NCBI RefSeq assembly: GCF_006970445.1
Contig: NZ_CP033877.1
Span: 1,248,750 to 1,312,749, forward strand
Source of the DNA: Stenotrophomonas maltophilia
Lineage (GTDB): Bacteria > Pseudomonadota > Gammaproteobacteria > Xanthomonadales > Xanthomonadaceae
Direction of reading: 5' to 3'
Length of the DNA: 64,000 nucleotides
Shown here in pieces: positions 31,417 to 40,176 of this stretch. The position numbers were made by a program, and so were the translations under genes. Below the pieces are notes generated by a model. It saw nothing but the letters and a program-made list of their open reading frames with translations. It had not been told where the DNA came from and did not search any database. Every line of letters starts with the position of its first letter. Within the stretch, counting starts at the first letter, position 1.

Positions 31417-33416
31417 ACATGTTGGGTAAACTCTCAATTGAGTCGATCCCCCACGATCCGATCGTCCTGACGACGTTGATCGGCGCGGTTCTTGGTGGCC
31501 TGGGCGTCATGGCCCTGATCACCAAGTTCAAGCTGTGGGGCTATCTGTGGAAGGAGTGGTTCACCTCGGTGGATCACAAGAAGATCGGCGTGATGTACCT
31601 CATCGTCGCCTTCGTCATGCTGCTGCGCGGTTTCTCCGACGCGATCATGATGCGTACCCAGCAGGCGCTTGCCGTCGGCGGGTCCGAGGGTTACCTGCCG
31701 CCGCACCACTACGACCAGATCTTCACCGCCCATGGCGTGATCATGATCTTCTTCGTGGCGATGCCGCTGATCACCGGCCTGATGAACCTGGCCGTGCCGC
31801 TGCAGATCGGTGCGCGCGACGTCGCGTTCCCGTTCGTCAACTCGCTCAGCTTCTGGCTGTTCGTGTCCGGTGCGGTGCTGATCATGCTGTCGCTGTGGAT
31901 CGGTGAGTTCGCTGCCACCGGCTGGCTGGCGTTCCCGCCGCTGTCGGGCATCGAATACAGTCCAAGCGTAGGCATGGACTACTACATCTGGGGTCTACAG
32001 GTGGCGGGTTTGGGTACCACGCTCAGTGGTATCAACTTCTTCATCACCATCCTCAAGATGCGCACCCCGAGCATGAAGCTGATGCAGATGCCGGTGTTCA
32101 CCTGGACCGCCCTGGTGACCAACGTGCTGATCGTCGCTGCCTTCCCGGTGCTGACCATCACCCTGGTGCTGCTGACCCTGGACCGTTACCTGGGTACGCA
32201 CTTCTTCACCAATGACGGTGGCGGCAACGCCATGCTGTACATCAACCTGATCTGGATCTGGGGTCACCCGGAGGTGTACATCCTGGTCCTGCCGGCGTTC
32301 GGTGTGTTCTCCGAAGTCATCGCGACCTTCTCGCGCAAGGCGCTGTTCGGCTACAAGGGCATGGTCTACGCCACCGCCTGCATCGGCGTGCTGTCGTTCA
32401 TCGTGTGGCTGCACCACTTCTTCACCATGGGCTCGGGTGCCAACGTCAATGCCTTCTTCGGCATCACGACGATGATCATCTCGATCCCGACCGGCGTGAA
32501 GATCTTCAACTGGCTGTTCACCATGTTCCGCGGTCGCGTGCAGTTCACCACGCCCGTGCTGTGGACCATCGGCTTCATGGTCACCTTCACCATCGGCGGC
32601 ATGACCGGCGTGATGCTGGCGATCCCGGCCATCGACTTCGTGCTGCACAACAGCCTGTTCCTGATCGCCCACTTCCACAACGTCATCATCGGCGGCGTGG
32701 TGTTCGGCATGTTCGCCGGCATCACCTACTGGTGGCCGAAGATGTTCGGCTTCCGCCTCAATGAGTTCTGGGGCAAGTGCGCGTTCTGGTGCTGGTTCAT
32801 CGGCTTCTACGTGACCTTCATGCCGATGTACGTGCTGGGCTTCATGGGCATGACCCGTCGTCTGCAGAGCACCGTCAACCCGGCCTACGAGCCGCTGCTG
32901 CTGGTGGCCGCTGCGGGTGCCTTCATCGTCGGTGCCGGCATCCTGTGCCAGATCATCCAGGTGGCCGTGTCGATCCGCGACCGCAAGAAGACCGCCGACC
33001 TGACCGGCGACCCGTGGGATGCCCGTACGCTGGAGTGGGAAACCTCTTCGCCGCCGGCCTTCTACAACTTCGGCAGCCTGCCGGAAGTCACCGAGCTGGA
33101 CGATTTCTGGGAGCGCAAGCAGCGTGGTGAAGCCTGGCCGAAGCCGGCCAAGTACACCGACATCCACATGCCGCGCAACACCGGCACGGGCGTTGTCATC
33201 GGTGCCTTCAGCCTGGTGTTCGGCTTCGCGATGATCTGGCACATCTGGTGGCTGGCCATCGTCGGCTTCGTCGGCATGATCGCCACGTTCATCTACCGCA
33301 CCTTCGACCAGGACGTGGACTACTGGGTCCCGGCCGCCGAGGTGGAACGCATCGAGAACGAACACCGCAAGCACCTGGAAAACCAGGGCCTGGTGAAGTC
33401 GGAGCTGAAGGCATGA
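31413..33416 (+). CDS. cyoB: Cytochrome bo quinol oxidase subunit I
   Basis: The 667-residue catalytic subunit of the proton-pumping heme-copper oxidase. It begins with the quinol-type N terminus and has the low-spin heme region [16 protein letters not shown], the CuB/His-Tyr site WGHPEVYIL (about 284-290), the HHFFTMG CuB histidines (about 334) and the heme pair [14 protein letters not shown]. It reduces O2 to water with ubiquinol. The start is at 31413, overlapping cyoA; a second ATG two codons later is possible. The stop overlaps cyoC (ATGA). Confidence 0.98.
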   Translation: MNMLGKLSIESIPHDPIVLTTLIGAVLGGLGVMALITKFKLWGYLWKEWFTSVDHKKIGVMYLIVAFVMLLRGFSDAIMMRTQQALAVGGSEGYLPPHHYDQIFTAHGVIMIFFVAMPLITGLMNLAVPLQIGARDVAFPFVNSLSFWLFVSGAVLIMLSLWIGEFAATGWLAFPPLSGIEYSPSVGMDYYIWGLQVAGLGTTLSGINFFITILKMRTPSMKLMQMPVFTWTALVTNVLIVAAFPVLTITLVLLTLDRYLGTHFFTNDGGGNAMLYINLIWIWGHPEVYILVLPAFGVFSEVIATFSRKALFGYKGMVYATACIGVLSFIVWLHHFFTMGSGANVNAFFGITTMIISIPTGVKIFNWLFTMFRGRVQFTTPVLWTIGFMVTFTIGGMTGVMLAIPAIDFVLHNSLFLIAHFHNVIIGGVVFGMFAGITYWWPKMFGFRLNEFWGKCAFWCWFIGFYVTFMPMYVLGFMGMTRRLQSTVNPAYEPLLLVAAAGAFIVGAGILCQIIQVAVSIRDRKKTADLTGDPWDARTLEWETSSPPAFYNFGSLPEVTELDDFWERKQRGEAWPKPAKYTDIHMPRNTGTGVVIGAFSLVFGFAMIWHIWWLAIVGFVGMIATFIYRTFDQDVDYWVPAAEVERIENEHRKHLENQGLVKSELKA

Positions 33417-34051
33417 GCACCAATACCTCGACCCTGAGCCACGGGCACGCCGCGCAAGCGGCGGCCCATGGCCATGACGACCACGAGCACCACGACACCG
33501 GCGGCAACACCGTCTTCGGTTTCTGGGTGTACCTGATGAGCGACTGCCTCATCTTCGCCTCGCTGTTCGCCACCTACGTGGTGCTGTCCGGCGGTACCGA
33601 TGGTGGTCCCACCGCGAAGGACCTGTTCGAGCTGCCGTTCGTGGCGTGGGAAACCGCGCTGCTGCTGACCTCGTCGCTGACCTTCGGCCTGGGCATGATC
33701 GCCATGCACCGCAAGCAGGTCGGCCAGATGTTCCTGTGGCTGGCGGTCACCTGGCTGCTGGGCTTCGGCTTCATGTGCATGGAAGTCTATGAATTCCAGC
33801 ACCTGATCCATCAGGGCTACGGTCCGGACCGCAGTGCCTTCCTGTCGGCGTTCTTCGCCCTGGTCGGCACCCACGGCCTGCACGTCAGCGCCGGCCTGCT
33901 GTGGCTGCTGGTGATGTTCGTGCAGCTGAAGAAGTACGGCCTGACCCCGACCAACAAGACCCGCATGGCGTGCCTGAGCCTGTTCTGGCACTTCCTGGAC
34001 CTGATCTGGATCGGCGTGTTCTCCGTCGTCTACCTCAATGGAGCGCTGTAA
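33413..34051 (+). CDS. cyoC: Cytochrome bo quinol oxidase subunit III
   Basis: A 212-residue membrane subunit with five hydrophobic segments, including [20 protein letters not shown] and the late [18 protein letters not shown], both characteristic of CyoC. The N-terminal 30 residues are very His-rich ([19 protein letters not shown]). The stop and the cyoD start share one base (TAATG). It stabilises the oxidase complex in the inner membrane. Confidence 0.97.
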   Translation: MSTNTSTLSHGHAAQAAAHGHDDHEHHDTGGNTVFGFWVYLMSDCLIFASLFATYVVLSGGTDGGPTAKDLFELPFVAWETALLLTSSLTFGLGMIAMHRKQVGQMFLWLAVTWLLGFGFMCMEVYEFQHLIHQGYGPDRSAFLSAFFALVGTHGLHVSAGLLWLLVMFVQLKKYGLTPTNKTRMACLSLFWHFLDLIWIGVFSVVYLNGAL

Positions 34052-34392
34052 TGGCACATGACAACCATGCACACGACCACGCGGCCGGCGGCGAGAGCCA
34101 CGGCAGCGTCAAGTCCTACCTGATCGGCTTCGTGCTGGCGGTGGTGCTGACCGTCATCCCGTTCTGGATGGTGATGTCGGGCGACTTCTCGCGCACCGTC
34201 AACGGTGTGGTGATCGCGGTCACCGCGGTGCTGCAGATGCTGGTCCACCTGGTGTTCTTCCTGCACCTGGACCGCTCTTCGGAAAGCCGCTGGAACGTCA
34301 ACGCTGCGGCGTTCACCGTTGTGGTGATCGGCATCATCGTGATCGGCACCCTGTGGGTCATGCACAACATGAACGTGCACATGATGCACTGA
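34051..34392 (+). CDS. cyoD: Cytochrome bo quinol oxidase subunit IV
   Basis: A 113-residue protein with three hydrophobic segments, KSYLIGFVLAVVLTVIPFWM being the CyoD family opening, and HLVFFLHLD conserved in the second. The N terminus is again His-rich ([18 protein letters not shown]). It is the last gene of the cyo operon: a terminator follows at once and no cyoE (heme O synthase) follows in this window. Confidence 0.96.
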   Translation: MAHDNHAHDHAAGGESHGSVKSYLIGFVLAVVLTVIPFWMVMSGDFSRTVNGVVIAVTAVLQMLVHLVFFLHLDRSSESRWNVNAAAFTVVVIGIIVIGTLWVMHNMNVHMMH

Positions 34393-34416
34393 CGTCCTCG
34401 CGACGTTGCCACGCAG

Positions 34417-34443
34417 AAAGGCCGCCCTCGGGCGGCCTTTTTG
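34417..34443 (+). terminator. Intrinsic terminator after cyoD
   Basis: A perfect 10-bp stem AAAGGCCGCC/GGCGGCCTTT with a CTCG loop is followed by TTGTTTG. Confidence 0.9.
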
Positions 34444-34467
34444 TTTGCAGTGGGGGGCGGTGAGGAA

Positions 34468-34525
34468 CATCCACGCATGGCGTGGATCTACTGGAGTGGT
34501 GGGTGCGGAGCTTGCTCCGCACACC
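34468..34525. repeat. GTAG-type palindrome (ATCCACGC variant) plus adjacent palindrome
   Basis: 34468-34491 has arms ATCCACGC/GCGTGGAT and ends in CTAC, matching the element at 15090. It is followed at about 34503-34523 by a second palindrome, GTGCGGAGC-TT-GCTCCGCAC. The pair lies between cyoD and the end of the GGDEF-EAL gene. Confidence 0.7.
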
Positions 34526-34528
34526 GAC

Positions 34529-36586
34529 TCACCCCACCCGGCGCATGAACTCTTCGGCCTCCATCGGCCGGCCGAGGTGGTACCCCTGCAGCTGGTCGCA
34601 GCCGAGCTCGCTCAGGTACTCGCGCTGCGCCTGGGTCTCCACGCCCTCGGCCACCACCTGCAGCTGCAGGGTGCGGCCCAGCGCGATGATCGACGAGACG
34701 ATGGCGGCGTCCTCGTCGTTGCGCTCCAGGTCGTGCACGAACGCACGGTCGATCTTCAGTTCGGTGGCCGGCATGCGCTTGAGGTACAGCAGGCTGGAAT
34801 AGCCGGTGCCGAAATCATCGATGGCGATGTGCACGCCCATCGCGGTCAGGTCGTTGAGAATCGCGAGGCTGGCATCGACGTCCTTCATCGCCGTGGTCTC
34901 GGTGATCTCCAGGGTCAGGCGTGCCGGTTCGATCCGGTGCCGTTGCAGCACCTCGCGCACGCTGTCCAGTAGCGCCGGCGAGGCAAACTGCAGCGGCGAC
35001 AGGTTCACCGCCATTGTCCATTCGGCATGCCCGGCATCGTGCCATGCCCGCAGCTGCGCACAGGCCTGGTCCAGTACCCAGTCACCGATCGGCAGGATCA
35101 GGCCGCTGCGCTCGGCGATGGGAATGAACACATCCGGCGCCAGCAGGCCAAGCTCCGGATGCTGCCAGCGCAGCAGTGCCTCGGCGCCGGTGGCCGGTGC
35201 GCCCGCGGCAGGAAATTTGGGCTGGTAATGCAGGAGCAGTTCGTTGCGGGCGATGGCCTTGCGCAGGTCCTGCAGCAGGCGCAGCTGGCGGTTGGCACTG
35301 AGCTGCATCGAGGGGGTGAAGAAGGTATAGCCGTTACGCCCGGTTTCCTTGGTGTGGTACATCGCCGCATCGGCGTGCGCCATCAGCTCGCGCTCGTTGC
35401 TGGCGTCATCCGGGTACAGGGCGATGCCCAGGCTGGCGCTCACCTGCAGTTCGGCCGCATCCAGCGTGAACGGTTCGCCGGCAGCGGCGATGATGCGCTC
35501 GGCCACCACCACCGCATCGTCGGGAATATCGATGGCCAGCACGATCACGAACTCGTCGCCGCCAAGGCGGGCGAACGTATCCTGCGGCCGCAGCAGGCTG
35601 CCGATGCGCTGTGCCACCGCCACCAGCAGGCGGTCGCCGAGCTGGTGGCCATAGGCATCATTGACCGCCTTGAAGCCATCCAGGTCGCAGAACATCACCG
35701 CCACCGCATGATTGCGGCGCCGCGCCTTCTCGATGGCCTGCTCGATGCGGTCCTGCAGCAGCATGCGGTTGGGCAGCTGGGTCAACGGGTCGTGCAGTGC
35801 CGCCTGGATCAGCTTGTTGTTGGCGTGCGCCAGCGAATCGGCCAGCAGCCCGGTGCGCACGCGCATCTGCCGGTCGAACAGCGAGGCGACCAGGGCGATG
35901 CCCAGCGTGGCCACTGTGGTGACGATCACCAGCACCGCGAGCCAGCGCGTGTCGATGCCGCCACTGCCGACGGCGCCACAGATGCTGCCTTCGGGGAAGC
36001 GCGCCGCGGCCATGCCGGTGTAATGCATGCCGACGATGGCCAGGCCCATCACCAGTGATGCGAGCGCGCGCAGGAGAAGGGTGTGGCGATGCTCGGCGCG
36101 CAGGCGGAAGGCGATCCACAGGGCGGCGCCAGCGGCACCGATGGCCACCGCGATGGAGGCGGCAAACCAGCCCGGGTGGTAGTCGATGCCGGGCTGCATG
36201 CGCATCGCCGCCATGCCCAGGTAGTGCATGGTGGCGATGCCCAGGCCCATCAGCACGGCACCGGCCAGCAGCCGGCGCCACGGCAGGCTGGGGCGCGACA
36301 CCAGCCACAGCGCATAGGCGGAAGCACCGATCGAGACCGCCAGCGAGTACAGGGTGATGCCAAGGTCGTAACCCACCGGGATCGGCAGGTCGAAGGCGAG
36401 CATGCCGATGAAGTGCATCGACCAGATGCCCAGCCCCATGGCCGCCGCGCCCCCCGCCAGCCACCAGCGGGCCACGCGGCCCTCGGCCGTGGCAAGGCGC
36501 CCGGCCATGTCCAGCGCCGTGTACGAGGCAAGAATGGCCACCAGCAGGGAGATGATGACCAGGCTCTGACTGTAACTGCCAGTCAT
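34529..36586 (-). CDS. MHYT-GGDEF-EAL cyclic-di-GMP signalling protein
   Basis: A 685-residue membrane sensor. Residues 1-240 hold seven hydrophobic segments with three MHYT-type motifs (MHFIGM at 57-62, then MHYLGM and MHYTGM), a proposed metal-linked sensor for gases or redox. The GGDEF domain has an intact LGGDEF near 340. The EAL domain follows (GAEALLRW near 470, LEITET, DDFGTGYSSL, KIDRAFV, EGVET), with the residues needed for phosphodiesterase activity present. Both catalytic signatures look functional, so the net direction of c-di-GMP turnover cannot be told. The start MTGSYSQS begins the first membrane segment. It is divergent from radA. Confidence 0.94.
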   Translation of the reverse strand: MTGSYSQSLVIISLLVAILASYTALDMAGRLATAEGRVARWWLAGGAAAMGLGIWSMHFIGMLAFDLPIPVGYDLGITLYSLAVSIGASAYALWLVSRPSLPWRRLLAGAVLMGLGIATMHYLGMAAMRMQPGIDYHPGWFAASIAVAIGAAGAALWIAFRLRAEHRHTLLLRALASLVMGLAIVGMHYTGMAAARFPEGSICGAVGSGGIDTRWLAVLVIVTTVATLGIALVASLFDRQMRVRTGLLADSLAHANNKLIQAALHDPLTQLPNRMLLQDRIEQAIEKARRRNHAVAVMFCDLDGFKAVNDAYGHQLGDRLLVAVAQRIGSLLRPQDTFARLGGDEFVIVLAIDIPDDAVVVAERIIAAAGEPFTLDAAELQVSASLGIALYPDDASNERELMAHADAAMYHTKETGRNGYTFFTPSMQLSANRQLRLLQDLRKAIARNELLLHYQPKFPAAGAPATGAEALLRWQHPELGLLAPDVFIPIAERSGLILPIGDWVLDQACAQLRAWHDAGHAEWTMAVNLSPLQFASPALLDSVREVLQRHRIEPARLTLEITETTAMKDVDASLAILNDLTAMGVHIAIDDFGTGYSSLLYLKRMPATELKIDRAFVHDLERNDEDAAIVSSIIALGRTLQLQVVAEGVETQAQREYLSELGCDQLQGYHLGRPMEAEEFMRRVG

Positions 36587-36735
36587 GTTGAATCCAGTGG
36601 GGGAGGAAGGGGCGCCCGCAAGGCGCACGCCCGCGACCCCTATCGGCGCGGGTGGGCAGGACTTGAGCGGTCGCAGCACCTGCGACCCGGCTCGGCTATC
36701 CTGCCACGCCTGTTCCCGTTGCTGGAAATCATCCG

Positions 36736-38112
36736 ATGGCAAAAGCCCGCACCGCCTACGTCTGCAATGAATGCGGCGCCGAATTCAGCAAGTGGCAGGG
36801 CCAGTGCACCGAGTGCAACGCCTGGAACTCGCTGTCGGAAATCGCGCTGGAAAGTGCCGCGGCCGCCAAGGCGCCGGCGTCGCGCCGGGCGGGCTGGGCC
36901 GGCAAGATCGATCCGCCGAAGATCACCGCCCTGAAGGACGTGGAGCAGACCGAGCACCGGCGGGTCACGACCGGCATCGGCGAGTTCGACCGCGTGCTGG
37001 GTGGCGGCCTGGTCGAAGGCGCGGTGGTGCTGGTGGGCGGCGACCCGGGCATCGGCAAGTCGACGCTGCTGCTGCAGGCGGTGGCGAAGATGGCGGTCGA
37101 ACTGCCGGTGCTCTACGTCACCGGTGAAGAGTCGCTGGCGCAGGTCGCCGGGCGCGCGCACCGCCTGGAGCTGCCACTGGACGGGGTCAATGCGCTCGCC
37201 GAGACCGGGGTCGAGTCGATCCTGCAGCACGCGTCCAAGGCCGGCCCGCGGCTGATCGTGGCCGATTCCGTCCAGACCCTGTGGACCGAGAGCCTGACCG
37301 CCGCGCCGGGTTCGGTCAGCCAGGTACGCGAGAGCGCGGCGCGGCTGGTGCGTTTCGCCAAGGAAACCGGCACCGCCGTGTTCCTGGTCGGGCACGTGAC
37401 CAAGGAGGGCGGCATCGCCGGCCCGCGCGTGCTGGAACACATGGTCGACGCGGTGCTGTACTTCGAGGGCGAGAGTGGCAGTCGCTTCCGCCTGCTGCGC
37501 GCGTTCAAGAACCGCTTCGGTGCGGTCAACGAACTGGGCGTGTTCGCGATGGGCGACAAGGGCCTGAAGGAGGTCTCCAACCCATCGGCGATCTTCCTGT
37601 CCGGCGGCAGCACCCATCAGCCGGGCAGCTGCGTGATGGTCACCCGCGAGGGCACGCGGCCGCTGCTGGTGGAGGTACAGGCACTGGTCGATGCATCGCC
37701 GCTGTCGAACCCGCGCCGTGTCGCGGTCGGCCTGGAGCAGAACCGCCTGGCGATGCTGCTGGCGGTGCTGCATCGCCACGGCGGCGTGCTGGTCGGCGAC
37801 CAGGACGTGTTCGTCAACGTCGTCGGTGGCATCCGCGTGCAGGAGACCGCCGCCGACCTGCCGGTGCTGCTGGCGGTGCTGTCCTCGCTGCAGGACCGGC
37901 CGCTGGCGGAAAAGACCATCGCCTTCGGCGAAGTCGGCCTGTCCGGCGAGATCCGCCCGGTGCCCAATGGCGAAGACCGCCTGCGCGAGGCTGCCACCCA
38001 TGGCTTCAAGCGCGCCATCGTGCCCAAGGCCAATGCGCCCAAGGGTGGTTCGGTGAAAGGCATGGAAGTGATCGCGGTGGAGCGCCTGTCCGAGGCCATC
38101 GACGCGGCGTGA
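36736..38112 (+). CDS. radA: DNA repair protein RadA
   Basis: A 458-residue RecA-like ATPase that helps branch migration in recombination. The N-terminal zinc finger has Cys10-Cys13-Cys24-Cys27 (CNECGAEFSKWQGQCTEC), Walker A is GGDPGIGKSTLL near 100, the RadA-specific KNRFG is present, and the C-terminal Lon-like domain contains VGGIRVQETAADL and GEVGLSGEIRPV. Length is normal. A hairpin with short T tract follows before the Hsp90-like gene. Confidence 0.97.
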   Translation: MAKARTAYVCNECGAEFSKWQGQCTECNAWNSLSEIALESAAAAKAPASRRAGWAGKIDPPKITALKDVEQTEHRRVTTGIGEFDRVLGGGLVEGAVVLVGGDPGIGKSTLLLQAVAKMAVELPVLYVTGEESLAQVAGRAHRLELPLDGVNALAETGVESILQHASKAGPRLIVADSVQTLWTESLTAAPGSVSQVRESAARLVRFAKETGTAVFLVGHVTKEGGIAGPRVLEHMVDAVLYFEGESGSRFRLLRAFKNRFGAVNELGVFAMGDKGLKEVSNPSAIFLSGGSTHQPGSCVMVTREGTRPLLVEVQALVDASPLSNPRRVAVGLEQNRLAMLLAVLHRHGGVLVGDQDVFVNVVGGIRVQETAADLPVLLAVLSSLQDRPLAEKTIAFGEVGLSGEIRPVPNGEDRLREAATHGFKRAIVPKANAPKGGSVKGMEVIAVERLSEAIDAA

Positions 38113-38223
38113 TGCCTGCCGCGCGCCCGCCGGGCACGGCCCGGCGTTGCCTTCGCGCGTGCGGAATGCGGCGGTGGGCACGGCAACGGTCAGCTTCCCT
38201 GTGCTAGTTTTTCCCGCTCGACG

Positions 38224-38246
38224 AAGACGCCCTCTGGCGTCTTTCC
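38224..38246 (+). terminator. Terminator-like hairpin between radA and the Hsp90-like gene
   Basis: An 8-bp stem AAGACGCC/GGCGTCTT with a CTCT loop is followed by a weak T-rich end (TCC). It lies in the 156-base gap, 26 bases before the next start, so it could end radA transcripts or attenuate the downstream pair. Confidence 0.55.
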
Positions 38247-38268
38247 GTGCCCAGGAGTAAACGATTAC

Positions 38269-40128
38269 ATGCAGGACACCGCGCTCACTGCCCCCAACGC
38301 CGAGATCCGTCGTGCCGGGGTCGATCTCAATGGATTGATGACGGTGCTGGGCAAGCACCTGTATTCCACCCCGGTGGTGGCGCTGCGTGAGCTGGTGCAG
38401 AACGCGCATGACTCGATCATCCGCCGCCGCATCGAGCAGCCCGGCGTCGAGGTGCCTTCGCGCATTTCGGTGCAGGTCGATGCCGGTGCCGGCGTGCTGC
38501 GCATCACCGATACCGGTGCCGGCCTGACCCGCCAGGAGATCCACGATTACCTGGCCACCGTCGGCGTCGGCTATACCCGTGGCCTGCGCCAGGGCGGCGA
38601 GGACGATGAAGGCCTGATCGGCATGTTCGGCCTCGGCTTCCTGTCGGCCTTCGTGCTGGCGCGCCGGGTCAGCGTCCGCACTACGTCGTACCAGACACCG
38701 GATCTGGGCCATCTGTACGTGTCCAGCAACGCCGAGCAATACACCGTCAGCGAAGTGCCGGCACGTGCGGTCGGCACCGAGGTGGAGCTGGAGCTGCATC
38801 CGGACTTCCTGCCGCTGGCCAACGAGGCGCGCCTGCATGAGGTGCTGGGCCGCTACTGCGCGTTGTTGTCCGAGCCGATCTTCATCGGCGCTGCGGGCGA
38901 GGCGCTCAATCCCGAGCCACCGCCGTGGCGCGGCCAGGGGGATGTCGCCGTGCATCCGGTGCAGGCGCGTCGCCAGGCGCTGCAGTTCGCTGCTCGCTTC
39001 GAGCACGATTTCGAGCCGATCGTCACCGTGCCGCTGCGTGCCGATGGCAACAGCGATGCCACCGGCCTGCTGTGGGTGCAGGACGGCGCCACCTATGGCA
39101 CCAGCGACAACCGCAACCTGTCGGTGTTCGTGCGCGGCATGCTGCTGGATGACGACGCCCGCGACCTGCTGCCGCCGTGGGCCGGTTTCATCGGCGGGGT
39201 GATCGAATCCTCGCGGCTGACGCCCACCGCCAGCCGCGAAGACCTGCAGCGCGATGACCAGTACCGCGCCGTGCAGCATGCCTTGCTGGAGGCATTGATC
39301 GACGGCCTGGCCGACGTTGCGCGGCAGCAGCCGGAAGCGTGGCGACGCGTATTGAGCCGCCACAACGAGGCGCTGCTGGGCGCGGCGCTGTGCGATGAGC
39401 GCCTGTTCGACCTGCTGCTGGAACACGTGCGCGTGCCGACCTCGCAGGGCGACCTGCCGGCCAGCGCGCTGCCAGCGCGGGGAGCCGTGCATGTGATCCT
39501 CGACAACGGCGGCGGCTTCGAGGAAATGCTGTTCCGTGCGATGGGCGTGCCGGTCGCGCATGGCCATCGCTACGCGGTGGTGCCGTTCCTGCGACGCTGG
39601 GCCCAGGCCAAGGGCCTGCGCCTGGTCGAGCTGGGGACCGAGCAGGGCAATCGCGCGCTGTTCCGCAGCGACGACAGCCTCGACGAGGCGCAGCTGGCAT
39701 GGCTGCGCGAACAGTTGGGCGATGGCGAGCAGCTGCTGCCGGCGCGCTTCAGCCCGGAGGCATTGCCGGTGGTGGTGGTGCCCGACCGCGAGGCCGAGCT
39801 GAAGCAGCGCCTGGAGGACGACGAGAACGATAAGCGAGTTTCGATGGCGGCGCTGCGCCTGGCGCGGCAGTTCACCGCACGCATCGAATCGCGCGCACCC
39901 TCGCGGCTGTACCTCAACCTCGACAACCCGGCGGTGCAGGCGCTGCTGCGCGCCCAGCGCGAGGGCCACCCGCAGGCCGAAGCGGCGGCACGCCTGCTGC
40001 GCTCGCTGAAGATCATCGTCGCTGCGCAGGGCCGTCCCCTGGCCCGGGCAGCGACCGCCACGCCAGGCCCGGATCTCAACGGCGCCTTTACCGATATCGC
40101 CGGTGCCCTGCAGCAGATGCTGCGCTGA
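38269..40128 (+). CDS. Hsp90-like GHKL ATPase (HtpG-related), first gene of a two-gene unit
   Basis: A 619-residue protein resembling HtpG but divergent. The ATP-binding Bergerat fold is clear: LRELVQNAHDSI (Asn45, Asp48), ITDTGAGLT (Asp81 region), and the lid end IGMFGLGFLSAFVLA (117-131). The Hsp90 middle-domain catalytic loop is recognisable in SRLTPTASREDLQ (about 315-328), with the conserved Arg. The C-terminal third does not show the typical HtpG dimerisation sequence. It is followed after 48 bases by the TPR-like gene. The family is Hsp90-like; its clients and whether it replaces HtpG are unknown. The true htpG would lie outside this window. Confidence 0.85.
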   Translation: MQDTALTAPNAEIRRAGVDLNGLMTVLGKHLYSTPVVALRELVQNAHDSIIRRRIEQPGVEVPSRISVQVDAGAGVLRITDTGAGLTRQEIHDYLATVGVGYTRGLRQGGEDDEGLIGMFGLGFLSAFVLARRVSVRTTSYQTPDLGHLYVSSNAEQYTVSEVPARAVGTEVELELHPDFLPLANEARLHEVLGRYCALLSEPIFIGAAGEALNPEPPPWRGQGDVAVHPVQARRQALQFAARFEHDFEPIVTVPLRADGNSDATGLLWVQDGATYGTSDNRNLSVFVRGMLLDDDARDLLPPWAGFIGGVIESSRLTPTASREDLQRDDQYRAVQHALLEALIDGLADVARQQPEAWRRVLSRHNEALLGAALCDERLFDLLLEHVRVPTSQGDLPASALPARGAVHVILDNGGGFEEMLFRAMGVPVAHGHRYAVVPFLRRWAQAKGLRLVELGTEQGNRALFRSDDSLDEAQLAWLREQLGDGEQLLPARFSPEALPVVVVPDREAELKQRLEDDENDKRVSMAALRLARQFTARIESRAPSRLYLNLDNPAVQALLRAQREGHPQAEAAARLLRSLKIIVAAQGRPLARAATATPGPDLNGAFTDIAGALQQMLR

Positions 40129-40176
40129 GCACCGCACCCTCTCATCCAGCCTTCGCTAGACAGGAGCACTTACCCC

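Noticed and set aside
38269..40128. Calling the Hsp90-like gene htpG
   Set aside because: The C-terminal third and several motifs differ from HtpG, so a direct htpG name would overstate it.
36640..40137. A minus-strand open frame of over 1100 codons opposite radA and the Hsp90-like gene
   Set aside because: Antisense shadow: both plus-strand genes have strong motifs, while this frame is low-complexity and matches nothing.
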